The notes below the pieces were generated by a model. That model saw nothing but the letters and a program-made list of their open reading frames with translations. It had not been told where the DNA came from and did not search any database. Shown here in pieces: positions 1 to 8,044 of a DNA stretch of 28,154 nt (its first letter is position 1; each line of letters starts with the position of its first letter). Origin of the DNA: Crocosphaera chwakensis CCY0110 (GTDB taxonomy: Bacteria > Cyanobacteriota > Cyanobacteriia > Cyanobacteriales > Microcystaceae); NCBI RefSeq assembly GCF_000169335.1, contig NZ_AAXW01000055.1, positions 1 through 28,154 on the forward strand, given 5' to 3'. A program made the translations under genes and the position numbers.

Positions 1-2466
1 ATGAAAACAATCAACTAAACAATGATTAAGTGAATCATCGGCTAAATGTTTTACAAAATTTCCATCAATCTTTAAATAATCAACAGGTAAATTTTTAAGG
101 TAGGATAAAGAACTCATACCACTCCCAAAATCATCGATAGCAAAATAACAACCTAATTGTTTAATCCCTTCAATGAGTTTGATAGTTTGACTAAGATTAG
201 TAATGGCAGTCGTTTCTGTAATTTCAAAACATAGATGCTTAGGATTAACGTTGTAGTAAGATAATTTTTCTTCTATAAAATTACAAAGCTGGTCATTTTT
301 CACACTAATAGCTGACAAATTAATTGTGTGTACATGATTAAAGTTTGCTTTCTTTAAGTTCGACTGTTTTTGATAAGCTTCACTATAAACTTTTAAAAAG
401 TTACTAATTACCCATTGATCAATCTCCTCCATTAAATTATAGCGTTCAGCAGAGGGAAAAAAGGCTAATGGAGAAACTAAGTTTCCCGAATCATCGAGTA
501 ATCTTAATAAAACTTCATGATGGACTTTTTCCGTAGATTGAATTGAAACAATTTTTTGAGAATAAAGATGAAATAAGTTTTCATCGAGTGCTTGATTTAA
601 TCTGATAATCCATTGATTTTGACCAATTTTTTTTGTCGCTTCATCATCACTTTCTTTATAAACATAAACACAATTCCTACCTCTACTTTTTGCTGTGTAA
701 CAAGCAGAATCTGCTGCATTGATTACAGAAGTAATGGTCTGAATTTCTTGATTAATAGAAACGATTCCAATACTAACGCCGACGGAAAAGATTTCATTAT
801 CCCAAGTAAATCTAAAATTCTTAACTAATTGTCTCAAGTTATTTGCAATAGTCTTGGCTTTTCCGAGAGAACATCCTTTAAGTAATAAAGCAAATTCATC
901 TCCTCCTAATCTAGCTAAAATATCACTACTACGAACTCTTGTTTGTAATAAATTAGTAACTTGTTTTAACAATTCATCCCCTGCAACATGACCACAAGTA
1001 TCATTAATAATTTTAAATTGATCTAAATCTAAATAACATAAAATATGTTCAACATCTTCATTTTTATAACTTTCTATTGCCAGACTTAATTGTTTTTCTA
1101 ATTCTCTGCGATTCGCTAACCCTGTTAAATTATCATGACTAGCTTCCCAGGATAATTGATGAGCGAGTTGTGAGGCTTGAGTTACATCACGAAAAATCAA
1201 AACAGTACCTAAAATTTGATTATTTTGACCTCTAATTAAATTAATAACTATATCGATTTCACATTTTTCTCCATTTTTATTTTCTAAAATACCTGTGTGT
1301 CTTTTAGGTTGATTTTGACTATTTTGCAGTATTTTATTAATAAGATTCTCATTGGTTTTTCCTGTCTTATCTATCAGTTTTAAAATGTTAGCAATGGGTT
1401 GATAGATAGCTTCTTGAATAGTAAATCCTGTTAATTGTTGAGCAATTGGATTAAAATCCTCGATTATTCCTTGGGGATTAGTTGTAATTACAGCTTCGCC
1501 AATGGAATTGAGAGTAACTTTAGCTAATTCTTTTTCTTCAAATAATGACCGTTCTACTAACTTTTGCTCAGTAATATTTTCAATTGTACCCAGAATACCA
1601 ACAATATTACCCTCGTTATCTTTTATGGGAATTTTATTTGTATTATACCAAACTTCTTGTCCTTCGGGATTATGTTTTTGTTCAACAAAATTCAATTCAG
1701 GTTCTCCTGTCTCTATGACACGAAGATCCTGTTTTCTGTAATAACTAAGATTTTGTATTGGGGGATCTAAATGTTGATTATTGGGATCGTGATAAATATC
1801 ATAATCCGTTTTACTGACTACTTGTTCAGGTTCTATATATCCAGCAGCTTTTGCCCATAAACGATTACAACCAAGAAAGACCGAGTTAGTATCTTTCCAA
1901 AAAATTAATTGAGGAATATTATCTAAAACTAATTGTAAAAATGCTGTTTTTTCTTTTAGTTCTTGTTCCATTTGGTATCTTATTGTAATATCACACCAAG
2001 ACACCATAAGTAAGTTTTTATTCCATTGTAAAGGCTGAACAAAAAGACTAGCATAGATCATATCTCCATTTTTCTTTTTGATTTTAACTTCACAATTTCC
2101 TTGTAAATTTCCTATTTTTAATTGGTTTCTTAATAATTGTTTTTGATCATTTTTATAACATAAATCAAAAAGAGATGTAGTTAATAATTTTTCTAAAGAA
2201 AAGCCTAAAATAGAAAGGGCTTTGGGATTGACATAGTTGATTTTTGCATTGACAGTTTGTATTAAAATAATTGGAACAGGAATTTTGTCAGAGAATTGCT
2301 GAAATTGTTCAAGTTTATTAGAATTTTCTAGGATTGAGGCTTGATCCAGTGATAAAATTAATTGTTCTAAAACTTCTGATTCAACCTGTCCTGATGCTTG
2401 ACAATATTGATGTAACTTGTGCCAAGTTTCTCGGTTGATATCAATTTTAAGAGATTTATCATTCAT
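1..2466 (-). CDS. Multi-PAS GGDEF-EAL cyclic-di-GMP signalling protein (3' end cut by window)
   Basis: An uninterrupted minus-strand frame runs from ATG at 2466 to the window edge (822 codons seen). After a short N-terminal stretch it has about three PAS/PAC-like sensor segments (roughly residues 50-170, 175-300 and 310-425), then a GGDEF domain with an intact motif at residues 521-525. An RSSD inhibitory-site motif stands exactly five residues upstream of it. An EAL domain follows from about residue 620, with EVL in place of EAL at 651-653, an NLSA segment, EITE and DDFGSG, then LKID. By family knowledge GGDEF makes and EAL hydrolyses cyclic-di-GMP. Since the key motifs of both are present it may do both or switch. 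No transmembrane segment is obvious, so it is probably cytosolic. About 40-50 residues of EAL are missing beyond position 1. It is divergent from the next gene. Confidence 0.93.
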   Translation of the reverse strand, partial: MNDKSLKIDINRETWHKLHQYCQASGQVESEVLEQLILSLDQASILENSNKLEQFQQFSDKIPVPIILIQTVNAKINYVNPKALSILGFSLEKLLTTSLFDLCYKNDQKQLLRNQLKIGNLQGNCEVKIKKKNGDMIYASLFVQPLQWNKNLLMVSWCDITIRYQMEQELKEKTAFLQLVLDNIPQLIFWKDTNSVFLGCNRLWAKAAGYIEPEQVVSKTDYDIYHDPNNQHLDPPIQNLSYYRKQDLRVIETGEPELNFVEQKHNPEGQEVWYNTNKIPIKDNEGNIVGILGTIENITEQKLVERSLFEEKELAKVTLNSIGEAVITTNPQGIIEDFNPIAQQLTGFTIQEAIYQPIANILKLIDKTGKTNENLINKILQNSQNQPKRHTGILENKNGEKCEIDIVINLIRGQNNQILGTVLIFRDVTQASQLAHQLSWEASHDNLTGLANRRELEKQLSLAIESYKNEDVEHILCYLDLDQFKIINDTCGHVAGDELLKQVTNLLQTRVRSSDILARLGGDEFALLLKGCSLGKAKTIANNLRQLVKNFRFTWDNEIFSVGVSIGIVSINQEIQTITSVINAADSACYTAKSRGRNCVYVYKESDDEATKKIGQNQWIIRLNQALDENLFHLYSQKIVSIQSTEKVHHEVLLRLLDDSGNLVSPLAFFPSAERYNLMEEIDQWVISNFLKVYSEAYQKQSNLKKANFNHVHTINLSAISVKNDQLCNFIEEKLSYYNVNPKHLCFEITETTAITNLSQTIKLIEGIKQLGCYFAIDDFGSGMSSLSYLKNLPVDYLKIDGNFVKHLADDSLNHCLVDCFH

Positions 2467-2919
2467 AATTGAAGTTTAAAGTTATTTTCTAACATAAAAG
2501 ATCAGTAAATGGATAAAAATTGCGGGTTTAAGCTACGGATAAATAAAATAACTCTGTTATAACTTATGGTTACTGTATTTGTCACTATTTATATCGAAAA
2601 ATGAGGATTGACACTCTTTTTTGACTTAAGCAGTCCTAATATATTAACAAATATATTAACTTAATTAGTGTAACTTCGACTGTGCTGGCAATTACTTAAC
2701 ATTTTTTTTTTACATATTAGCTCTATGAATAATAAATATTAATAATTTATTATGTAATCTAGCTTCAGAAGTAATTTTTGGGTAGAGCAAGTATCAATTG
2801 CTGTTACAAAAACCGCTTTTGAGTTGGAGAATTTATTAACAAACTTCCACTAAACAGATGCTAAGATAACAAGCAAGCGATAATTTTTAATGGTTTTTTA
2901 ATGCCATCATAACATTACA
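2467..2919. other. AT-rich intergenic region, no gene seen
   Basis: This lies between two divergent genes and must hold their promoters. The only structure I see is a direct repeat of AATATATTAAC at 2638-2648 and 2650-2660. No RNA gene or convincing ORF is visible. Confidence 0.6.
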
Positions 2920-3168
2920 ATGGATGCCTTTAGCCCTACGCCCCCTGACTGGACAGAAAACGCCGTTCATGGATTACAATTCTGTTGCCCTCGTTGTCAT
3001 TCTAGTGCCAATAAAGCCCAAAACGTTTGGATCAATCGACGGGCTCCAGTAATCACTGAAGACTATGTTCGCAGATGGCAAGAATTTTATCTGTGCGAAT
3101 GTGAACAAGCTTGGTGGGCTTGGAGTAGTGATCGCCCCCCTTCTGATTTAACCAGTGACAAAGGATAG
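2920..3168 (+). CDS. Small Cys-rich cyanobacterial protein, unknown function
   Basis: An 82-residue protein, unusually rich in Trp (NVWINRR, RRWQEF, QAWWAWSS). It has a CPRC motif at about residues 23-26 and a second cysteine pair, CEC, at about 59-61, a pattern that could bind zinc as a small ribbon. I recognise the style as one of the small conserved cyanobacterial hypotheticals but know no function. It lies 56 bp upstream of the TldD gene on the same strand, so co-transcription is possible. There is no clear Shine-Dalgarno sequence in front of the ATG. Confidence 0.75.
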   Translation: MDAFSPTPPDWTENAVHGLQFCCPRCHSSANKAQNVWINRRAPVITEDYVRRWQEFYLCECEQAWWAWSSDRPPSDLTSDKG

Positions 3169-3224
3169 AATAAAAAATAAAGCCAATCTCTACGATATCA
3201 AAACCCAGTTAAGGATACTATCTT

Positions 3225-4694
3225 ATGACAGCAACGTTGTTAATCTCCAAAGAATTACCTCAATTAAGTTATCAGTCTAGTCGCGATCGCTTTGACGCGA
3301 GTTGGCAAGATCCCCTCTCGACTCTGTTGGGGTTGGGACGGGCTGCAGGAGCCGACTTTTTAGAATTTTTCCTAGAACGGGTTAACTATATTAGCTGTTT
3401 AGCCGAAGAAGACGCTATTACTAGCATTTCCCCTCGTCTATCCACAGGTGCCGGAATCCGAATTTTTAAAGGTAAAGCGGATTGTTATGTCAGTACCAAT
3501 GACCTCTCATTCCAAGGGCTAAAAACCGCCTTAGAAAAGGGCTTATCTATCTTAGGCTTAACTTTGCCCTCTCCTAATGCTTACATCCCAGAAATTAACC
3601 TAGAACTATTCAGAGATTACGCAGCAACCAAAGATAAGGAAGTTTGGCTACCTCAATGTAGTTCTATCGAAGAGATGGGACATACTTTATTACAGGCCAA
3701 TGGTAAACTTGCACAAAAAGCCAACCATATTCAATCCCGTCGGGCTATGTATTTCCGAGATTGGCAAGAAGTGTTAATCGCGGCCAGTGATGGCACTTTT
3801 GCGAGAGATATTCGCCTTACTCAGTCCGTGGGTTACTCCCTATTTTGTGCAGATGGGGATCATCGGACTTCCATTGGTAAACGGTTTGGGGATACCAGTG
3901 ACCCCAGTTTCTTACGTCAATGGGACTACGAAACAGCAGCCGAAGGAGTGGGAGAGTCTGCGGGAAAAATGCTCTATGCTGACTTTGTAGAATCGGGGAA
4001 TTACCCGATTATTATGGCTAATGAGTTTGGTGGGGTTATTTTCCACGAAGCTTGCGGACACCTATTAGAAACCACCCAAATCGAACATAAAACCACCCCA
4101 TTTATGGATAAGAAAGGGGAAAAAATCGCCCATGAAAATCTCACCGCATGGGACGAAGGGCGTTCTGATAAAGCGTTTGGCACCATTGATATGGATGATG
4201 AAGGAATGCCCACCCAACGGACTTTATTAATTGAAAATGGCATCTTAAAGAACTTTATCGCCGATCGTACAGGGTCTATGCGTACAGGCCATCCTCGCAC
4301 TGGTAGTGGCCGTCGTCAAAGTTATGCCTATGCTGCAGCTTCTCGGATGCGTAATACTTATATTGCTCCTGGTAACTCTTCTATCGATGATCTCTTTGCT
4401 TCGGTGGATAAAGGCATTTATTGTAAGCAAATGGGTGGCGGAAGTGTTGGTGCAACCGGTGAGTTTAATTTCTCCGTTTCTGAAGCTTATTTAATTGAAA
4501 ATGGCGAGGTCACAAAACCGTTAAAGGGTGCAACCTTAATCGGAACCGCTAAGGATATTATGAACGAAATATCGATGTGTTCTCAAGATTTAGGACTAGC
4601 TCCAGGGTTCTGCGGTTCTGTCAGTGGCAGCATTTATGTTACGGTTGGTCAACCTCATTTAAAAGTAGATAAAATAACCGTTGGTGGTCGTTAA
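3225..4694 (+). CDS. tldD: TldD family metalloprotease
   Basis: 489 residues, the usual length for TldD. The catalytic zinc motif HEACGH is at residues 274-279 (pattern HExxxH), and the cysteine expected as third zinc ligand is at 463 in a GFCGS context near the C-terminus. By family knowledge TldD pairs with TldE/PmbA to degrade unfolded or leader peptides and to process peptide products such as antitoxins and microcins. No TldE partner is in the window. The start is supported by AAGGA about nine bases before the ATG. The gene is intact and cytosolic, with no signal peptide. Confidence 0.95.
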   Translation: MTATLLISKELPQLSYQSSRDRFDASWQDPLSTLLGLGRAAGADFLEFFLERVNYISCLAEEDAITSISPRLSTGAGIRIFKGKADCYVSTNDLSFQGLKTALEKGLSILGLTLPSPNAYIPEINLELFRDYAATKDKEVWLPQCSSIEEMGHTLLQANGKLAQKANHIQSRRAMYFRDWQEVLIAASDGTFARDIRLTQSVGYSLFCADGDHRTSIGKRFGDTSDPSFLRQWDYETAAEGVGESAGKMLYADFVESGNYPIIMANEFGGVIFHEACGHLLETTQIEHKTTPFMDKKGEKIAHENLTAWDEGRSDKAFGTIDMDDEGMPTQRTLLIENGILKNFIADRTGSMRTGHPRTGSGRRQSYAYAAASRMRNTYIAPGNSSIDDLFASVDKGIYCKQMGGGSVGATGEFNFSVSEAYLIENGEVTKPLKGATLIGTAKDIMNEISMCSQDLGLAPGFCGSVSGSIYVTVGQPHLKVDKITVGGR

Positions 4695-4720
4695 AATCAA
4701 GAAAAAATCATAATCCAACC

Positions 4721-4746
4721 TAGGGGTTAACAATTGTTGACCCCTA
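4721..4746. repeat. Palindromic repeat, CCCCTA-type hairpin after tldD
   Basis: The arms TAGGGGT and ACCCCTA are separated by an almost self-complementary centre (AACAATTGTT), so the whole 26 bases can fold into one hairpin. No strong T tract follows. It shares the TTGACCCCTA arm with the hairpin at 5454-5484 downstream of the next gene, so it looks like a dispersed palindromic element that may also act as a terminator. Confidence 0.7.
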
Positions 4747-4770
4747 TATTGTTTCATTGCTATGGCAATA

Positions 4771-4792
4771 ACGATATATCGTGATATATAAT
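4771..4792 (+). promoter_or_regulatory. Probable autoregulated promoter of the PadR gene
   Basis: A perfect 12-bp palindrome, ACGATATATCGT (4771-4782), is followed by a consensus -10 box TATAAT at 4787-4792. No good -35 box is present at 16-19 bp. A repressor bound to the palindrome would cover the -35/-10 spacer, the usual layout for a self-repressing PadR gene. That it is the regulator's own operator is inference. Confidence 0.5.
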
Positions 4793-4834
4793 AAAACTAA
4801 AGATAAGATCAATTACTCAACAAGAGAAATCATA

Positions 4835-5440
4835 ATGCTTGATAGTTATAACAGTTACTCTCATCAATCCTTTAGGGATCTTGAATCTCGACACAGAGGG
4901 AGAAAACATAAAGCAGAACTTTTGTTTGCTTCAGAACATAAACATCCAGGAAAAGGAAGACCGAGAAGAAGGGGTCATCATTTAAGGGACGGTCGAACTA
5001 GAATCCCCCGTGGTGATATCAAATACCTTTTGTTATCCTTATTAGCTGAAAAACCTCAACATGGATATCAATTAATTAGAGAAATAGAATTACGTTGGGG
5101 AGGATTTTATCGGCCAAGTCCCGGTTCAGTTTATCCCACTTTACAATTACTTGAAGAGGGTAATTATTTAACCAGTGAACAATTGGAGGGTAAAAAAGTT
5201 TATACAATTACTGACAGTGGAAAAGAGTTATTAGCACAACATGAACCATCTGTTTCTATGTTAGATGTAGTAGAGGAACAACCCCAGCTAATCGAATTAA
5301 AAACCACATTGCGAGACTTAAAAGAAGTCATTACTCAACTCACTCGCACTGGAAATAAAACAAAAATTGAGCAAGTGGTGAGTCGTCTCAAACAACTAAA
5401 ACGGGAGATTTATTTGATGTTAGCTGAAGACGATAGCTAA
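4835..5440 (+). CDS. PadR family transcriptional regulator with basic/His-rich N-terminal tail
   Basis: From ATG at 4835 it is 201 residues. The winged-helix PadR domain starts near residue 58 (PRGDIKYLLLSLL, then HGYQLIREIE, then SPGSVYPTLQLLEEGNY and the wing GKKVYTITDSGK). A C-terminal helical segment follows, likely for dimerisation. The N-terminal 55 residues are rich in Arg, Lys and His (HKHPGKGRPRRRGHH), similar in layout to the metal-responsive PadR protein YqjI of E. coli. A longer reading from GTG at 4781 is possible, but it would overlap the promoter palindrome and -10 box, so I prefer 4835. The regulated genes are unknown beyond probable autoregulation. Confidence 0.88.
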   Translation: MLDSYNSYSHQSFRDLESRHRGRKHKAELLFASEHKHPGKGRPRRRGHHLRDGRTRIPRGDIKYLLLSLLAEKPQHGYQLIREIELRWGGFYRPSPGSVYPTLQLLEEGNYLTSEQLEGKKVYTITDSGKELLAQHEPSVSMLDVVEEQPQLIELKTTLRDLKEVITQLTRTGNKTKIEQVVSRLKQLKREIYLMLAEDDS

Positions 5441-5446
5441 ATTGTC

Positions 5447-5492
5447 AACAACTGTAGGAGTCAACGAATAATATTGACCCCTACTGCTGTTA
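5447..5492. repeat. Palindromic repeat, GTAGGGGTCAA-type hairpin
   Basis: The arms GTAGGAGTCAA (5454-5464) and TTGACCCCTAC (5474-5484) pair with a single mismatch. The pairing extends outwards imperfectly through AACA/TGTT. The arm sequence matches the repeat at 4721-4746, so the PadR gene is bracketed by two copies of one palindromic family. Confidence 0.7.
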
Positions 5493-5519
5493 AACTATGA
5501 TTATATTACTGTTGTTCAA

Positions 5520-5552
5520 GTCAAAGATAGTAGTTAATTCTCTATCTTTGAC
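5520..5552. terminator. Hairpin between convergent PadR and PEP-CTERM genes
   Basis: Perfect 11-bp arms GTCAAAGATAG (5520-5530) and CTATCTTTGAC (5542-5552) enclose an 11-base loop. On the plus strand they are followed by a T-rich run (TTTCTTTT), which fits a terminator for the PadR transcript. The right arm overlaps the last codons of the convergent PEP-CTERM gene, so the hairpin may serve both directions. Confidence 0.6.
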
Positions 5553-6294
5553 TTTCTTTTCGTCTGAAACAAAAACCCATACTTCCCAGAGTTAATAATC
5601 CCACTAAAGTACCAGGTTCAGGAACAGAATTAGGATCATTATTTTCAGGAATCTCAGTGGTTGTAAGATTATCAAAGTTTACATCTCCTGAACTCGCAAT
5701 ATAAACTTGAGTAATATTCTGAAAATCTGTCAGGTTTAAGGTTTGAAAGGGTAAACCTAGTTCATTACCAACAGAAACCTCTGTAAACTGTCCTAAAACG
5801 GGTTGAGTCGGATCAAAAGTAGTGCTAATTAAAATCTTAGTATCATCGGTTGAATAACCAGAAATAGCACGGGTATTATCTCTTAATTGATAGTCTAAAC
5901 TTTCTAAAGAAAAAGTACCACCATTCGCTAAAGTTAAATAAACCCCTAACAGTCGATCAACTGCGCTAAAATGCTGTGCTTCGTAGGAATTACTTGCATG
6001 GAAATGCCCTCCTTCGTGAAAATGGCCTGGATCACTTCCAGTGCTTCCAGTATTTCGTCCCGAAAATGCTTCTACATTAAACCCATCTTCAACAAAACAC
6101 TTATTATCAGGTGCAAGTTTTGGGGTACAAGTGTTAGGGTTAGAATAAGCATACATATCAGCATCAAATTCAATGGTAGCAGCTTTAACTTCTGGGTTGA
6201 TTCCTGTTACTAATGCTAAAGTTGTTGCACAAGTTAAACTAAGATAACTGACAGTTCTAGTCAAAAATGAAAAGTGAATGTTTTGATGTTTCAT
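5542..6294 (-). CDS. Exported PEP-CTERM sorting-domain protein, His-rich
   Basis: 250 residues. It has an N-terminal signal peptide (hydrophobic core about residues 15-31, likely cleavage after VKA at 38). The C-terminal PEP-CTERM signal starts with VPEPGT at 224-229, followed by a hydrophobic stretch and the basic tail FRRKESQR. By family knowledge such proteins are sorted by an exosortase and carried to the cell surface or matrix. A histidine cluster with two HFH triplets lies at 91-99 (GHFHEGGHFH), with further His residues near it, so metal binding is plausible. The mature body is β-rich and otherwise unrecognised. Its upstream region shares a 19-bp-like box with the next minus-strand gene. 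Confidence 0.85.
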   Translation of the reverse strand: MKHQNIHFSFLTRTVSYLSLTCATTLALVTGINPEVKAATIEFDADMYAYSNPNTCTPKLAPDNKCFVEDGFNVEAFSGRNTGSTGSDPGHFHEGGHFHASNSYEAQHFSAVDRLLGVYLTLANGGTFSLESLDYQLRDNTRAISGYSTDDTKILISTTFDPTQPVLGQFTEVSVGNELGLPFQTLNLTDFQNITQVYIASSGDVNFDNLTTTEIPENNDPNSVPEPGTLVGLLTLGSMGFCFRRKESQR

Positions 6295-6350
6295 GGAATC
6301 GCAATTAAGAAAATTTCGACTTTAAGCTAACACAAGCGTTCTAAGAAATC

Positions 6351-6378
6351 AAAAGACAACTTGTCAAACTTTTGTCAA
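6351..6378 (-). promoter_or_regulatory. TTGTC/GACAA operator cluster upstream of the PEP-CTERM gene
   Basis: The box AAAAGACAACTTGTCAAAC (6351-6369) contains a GAC-N5-GTC dyad at 6355-6365, followed by another TTGTC at 6372-6376. It lies about 57 bp before the start codon at 6294. A closely matching box stands upstream of the gene starting at 7829. Operator function is inferred from the symmetry and the sharing. Confidence 0.6.
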
Positions 6379-6410
6379 TTATCTATCGATTTGTTTAAGA
6401 TTTAACAGCT

Positions 6411-7829
6411 TTAAAATGAAAACTGTAAACCTGCTGTTAATTGCCAATCTGTTTCTAATTGTGGTCCTTGAAGAGCGCGATAAATGGGTAACTCGAATTC
6501 AATGGCTAAACGACCACTTCTTAAGTCTCCTTCGGGGACAAAAAGATTGAGTCCAAAACCAATATCAATTTGAGTTCCTCCTCGTCGAGTGGGATCAGCA
6601 GTGGGAACGATATTAGGATTAAGACGGGTATCTTTGCCACTAATATTTCCCCAATTTTTACCTTTAATTCGTAAAGAAGTGCTGGCCCAATCACTCCATT
6701 TTCTAGCACCCCAGGCCGTTAACATGATTTCATCGCCAAATTTATAACTATTACTATTTGTCCCTAAACGAAGGGTTCCAATAATTTGAGATCCCCATGA
6801 CCATTCATCAGTTTGTCCTAAATAAGTGATCCCTGGATGGAGATCAAGGGTTCCTGATCCCAGTTGCATCGGATAAGGTAACAGTTGATCGGGACCGGCT
6901 GGAGTGCGATCGCGTGCTTCAATAGAACCAGTCGGAAAGCTAACCCCTGCGTTGAAATGAATTCTTTGTCGATTTTCATTCAAAACTTGGTATAAACCAG
7001 TAACTTTAATATCTCCAATCCCTTCAGAATCAGTGTTAAAACCTGTATTCATGCGCGTAATATGATCCATATCCTTAACTACATAAGGCAACATGGCCAT
7101 AAGGGTCAAGTTATTCGTAATACCATACATCATGCCAAACATGTGCATTTGCATGGTCATGCGAGTGGGAGTAACAGGATATTGCTCTAAAATTTTCTCA
7201 TCGCTAACATCATCGGTTCCCACGCGACTTCCTTCCATTTCCATTAACATATAGCGATAAGAAACCATGATTTCTCCTTCACTATGAATATGTTCCCCCA
7301 TAACAGCAATAGGTGCATGACTATCGGGACGTGCAGGGTTCCAAAAAATTCCTTGTTGAGAAGGAGGTAAAGGTTCATCGGCTAAAAGAAAATCTGTATT
7401 TCCTTGCAGTTTTTTGTCGAAAGAATTGACGAATTTTTTAGCACTTTTTTTCTGAATGTTACTGAGTTGAGTAGCCTCTTTTTTGTCATCAGTGAAGTTT
7501 CTAAATTTTACAAAGGTATAGTTGCTTGAAATTTCATATTTTTGCTTACGATCATCTGGTTTGATTTGTTTATTGAGAAATAAGTAAGATGAATCAAGCC
7601 AATTCAAATTAGATACCAATAACTCTCTTGCTTTCTCTTGATTAATCTTTTTTTGTAAGTCTTGATAATTCCAAGTATTCGTCAGGGTCTCATAGTTAAA
7701 ACTAACCTTATTTATCTCCTGTTTTTCTTGACTTATTTCTGCTTTGACAGGAGACAAATAAGTATCTAGACAGATTAAACTGACCGCTGTAACTAACCAG
7801 CAGTATCCTCGCTTCACACCAATTTTCAT
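6411..7829 (-). CDS. Putative outer-membrane beta-barrel protein, Met/His-rich (MetA-pathway/transporter-like)
   Basis: 472 residues. A signal peptide is followed by likely cleavage after VKA at residue 30. A polar, helical N-terminal region runs to about 150, then a barrel-like part with alternating strands that ends in FSF, the terminal aromatic typical of outer-membrane barrels. The segment HAPIAVMGEHIH (171-182) and the Met-dense stretch 224-236 (MTMQMHMFGMM), continued by LMAM and KDMDH, suggest binding of a soft metal such as copper. It resembles the family annotated as putative phenol-degradation MetA-pathway or transporter proteins, often found near metal-resistance genes; this is from memory. 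The substrate is unknown. It is downstream of and unlinked to the next plus-strand relic. It shares an upstream operator with the PEP-CTERM gene. Confidence 0.75.
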   Translation of the reverse strand: MKIGVKRGYCWLVTAVSLICLDTYLSPVKAEISQEKQEINKVSFNYETLTNTWNYQDLQKKINQEKARELLVSNLNWLDSSYLFLNKQIKPDDRKQKYEISSNYTFVKFRNFTDDKKEATQLSNIQKKSAKKFVNSFDKKLQGNTDFLLADEPLPPSQQGIFWNPARPDSHAPIAVMGEHIHSEGEIMVSYRYMLMEMEGSRVGTDDVSDEKILEQYPVTPTRMTMQMHMFGMMYGITNNLTLMAMLPYVVKDMDHITRMNTGFNTDSEGIGDIKVTGLYQVLNENRQRIHFNAGVSFPTGSIEARDRTPAGPDQLLPYPMQLGSGTLDLHPGITYLGQTDEWSWGSQIIGTLRLGTNSNSYKFGDEIMLTAWGARKWSDWASTSLRIKGKNWGNISGKDTRLNPNIVPTADPTRRGGTQIDIGFGLNLFVPEGDLRSGRLAIEFELPIYRALQGPQLETDWQLTAGLQFSF

Positions 7830-7870
7830 AGGTTTGACTTAATTATTCAATGTTTATTGAATAAGAACTA

Positions 7871-7912
7871 TGACAAAATTTTTTAAGTTTGTCAAAAGAC
7901 AATATGTCAAAG
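7871..7912 (-). promoter_or_regulatory. TTGTC/GACAA operator cluster upstream of the barrel gene
   Basis: Four half-sites lie within 42 bp: GACAA near 7872, TTGTC at 7889-7893, GACAA at 7898-7902 and TGTC at 7905-7908. The box AAAAGACAATATGTCAAAG (7894-7912) matches the box at 6351-6369 at all but three positions and has the same GAC-N5-GTC spacing (7898-7908). It stands about 65 bp before the start codon. Confidence 0.6.
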
Positions 7913-7973
7913 TTAAAATTAGTTACCAGTGAACATTAATTACTCATTTTAGAGGTTTAATATTACTGTATGG

Positions 7974-8010
7974 ACTTAATAATATTAAGTACAAAAACAT
8001 TGATAATGTT
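7974..8010. promoter_or_regulatory. Two tandem palindromes before a small broken gene
   Basis: ACTTAATAATATTAAGT (7974-7990) is a perfect 17-bp palindrome around one central base. AACATTGATAATGTT (7996-8010) is a perfect 6-3-6 dyad. They lie 35-70 bp upstream of the ATG at 8045. The layout suggests a self-regulated small operon, but AT-rich palindromes can arise by chance. Confidence 0.4.
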
Positions 8011-8044
8011 AAGATAAAAAGAGTAAGTGTGTAAAAATAAAGTC

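Noticed and set aside
613..1770. Plus-strand frames inside the GGDEF-EAL gene
   Set aside because: Antisense shadows of an unbroken minus-strand gene with clear domains.
4781..4834. Upstream GTG start for the PadR protein
   Set aside because: It would overlap the promoter palindrome and the TATAAT box and adds residues unlike the family.
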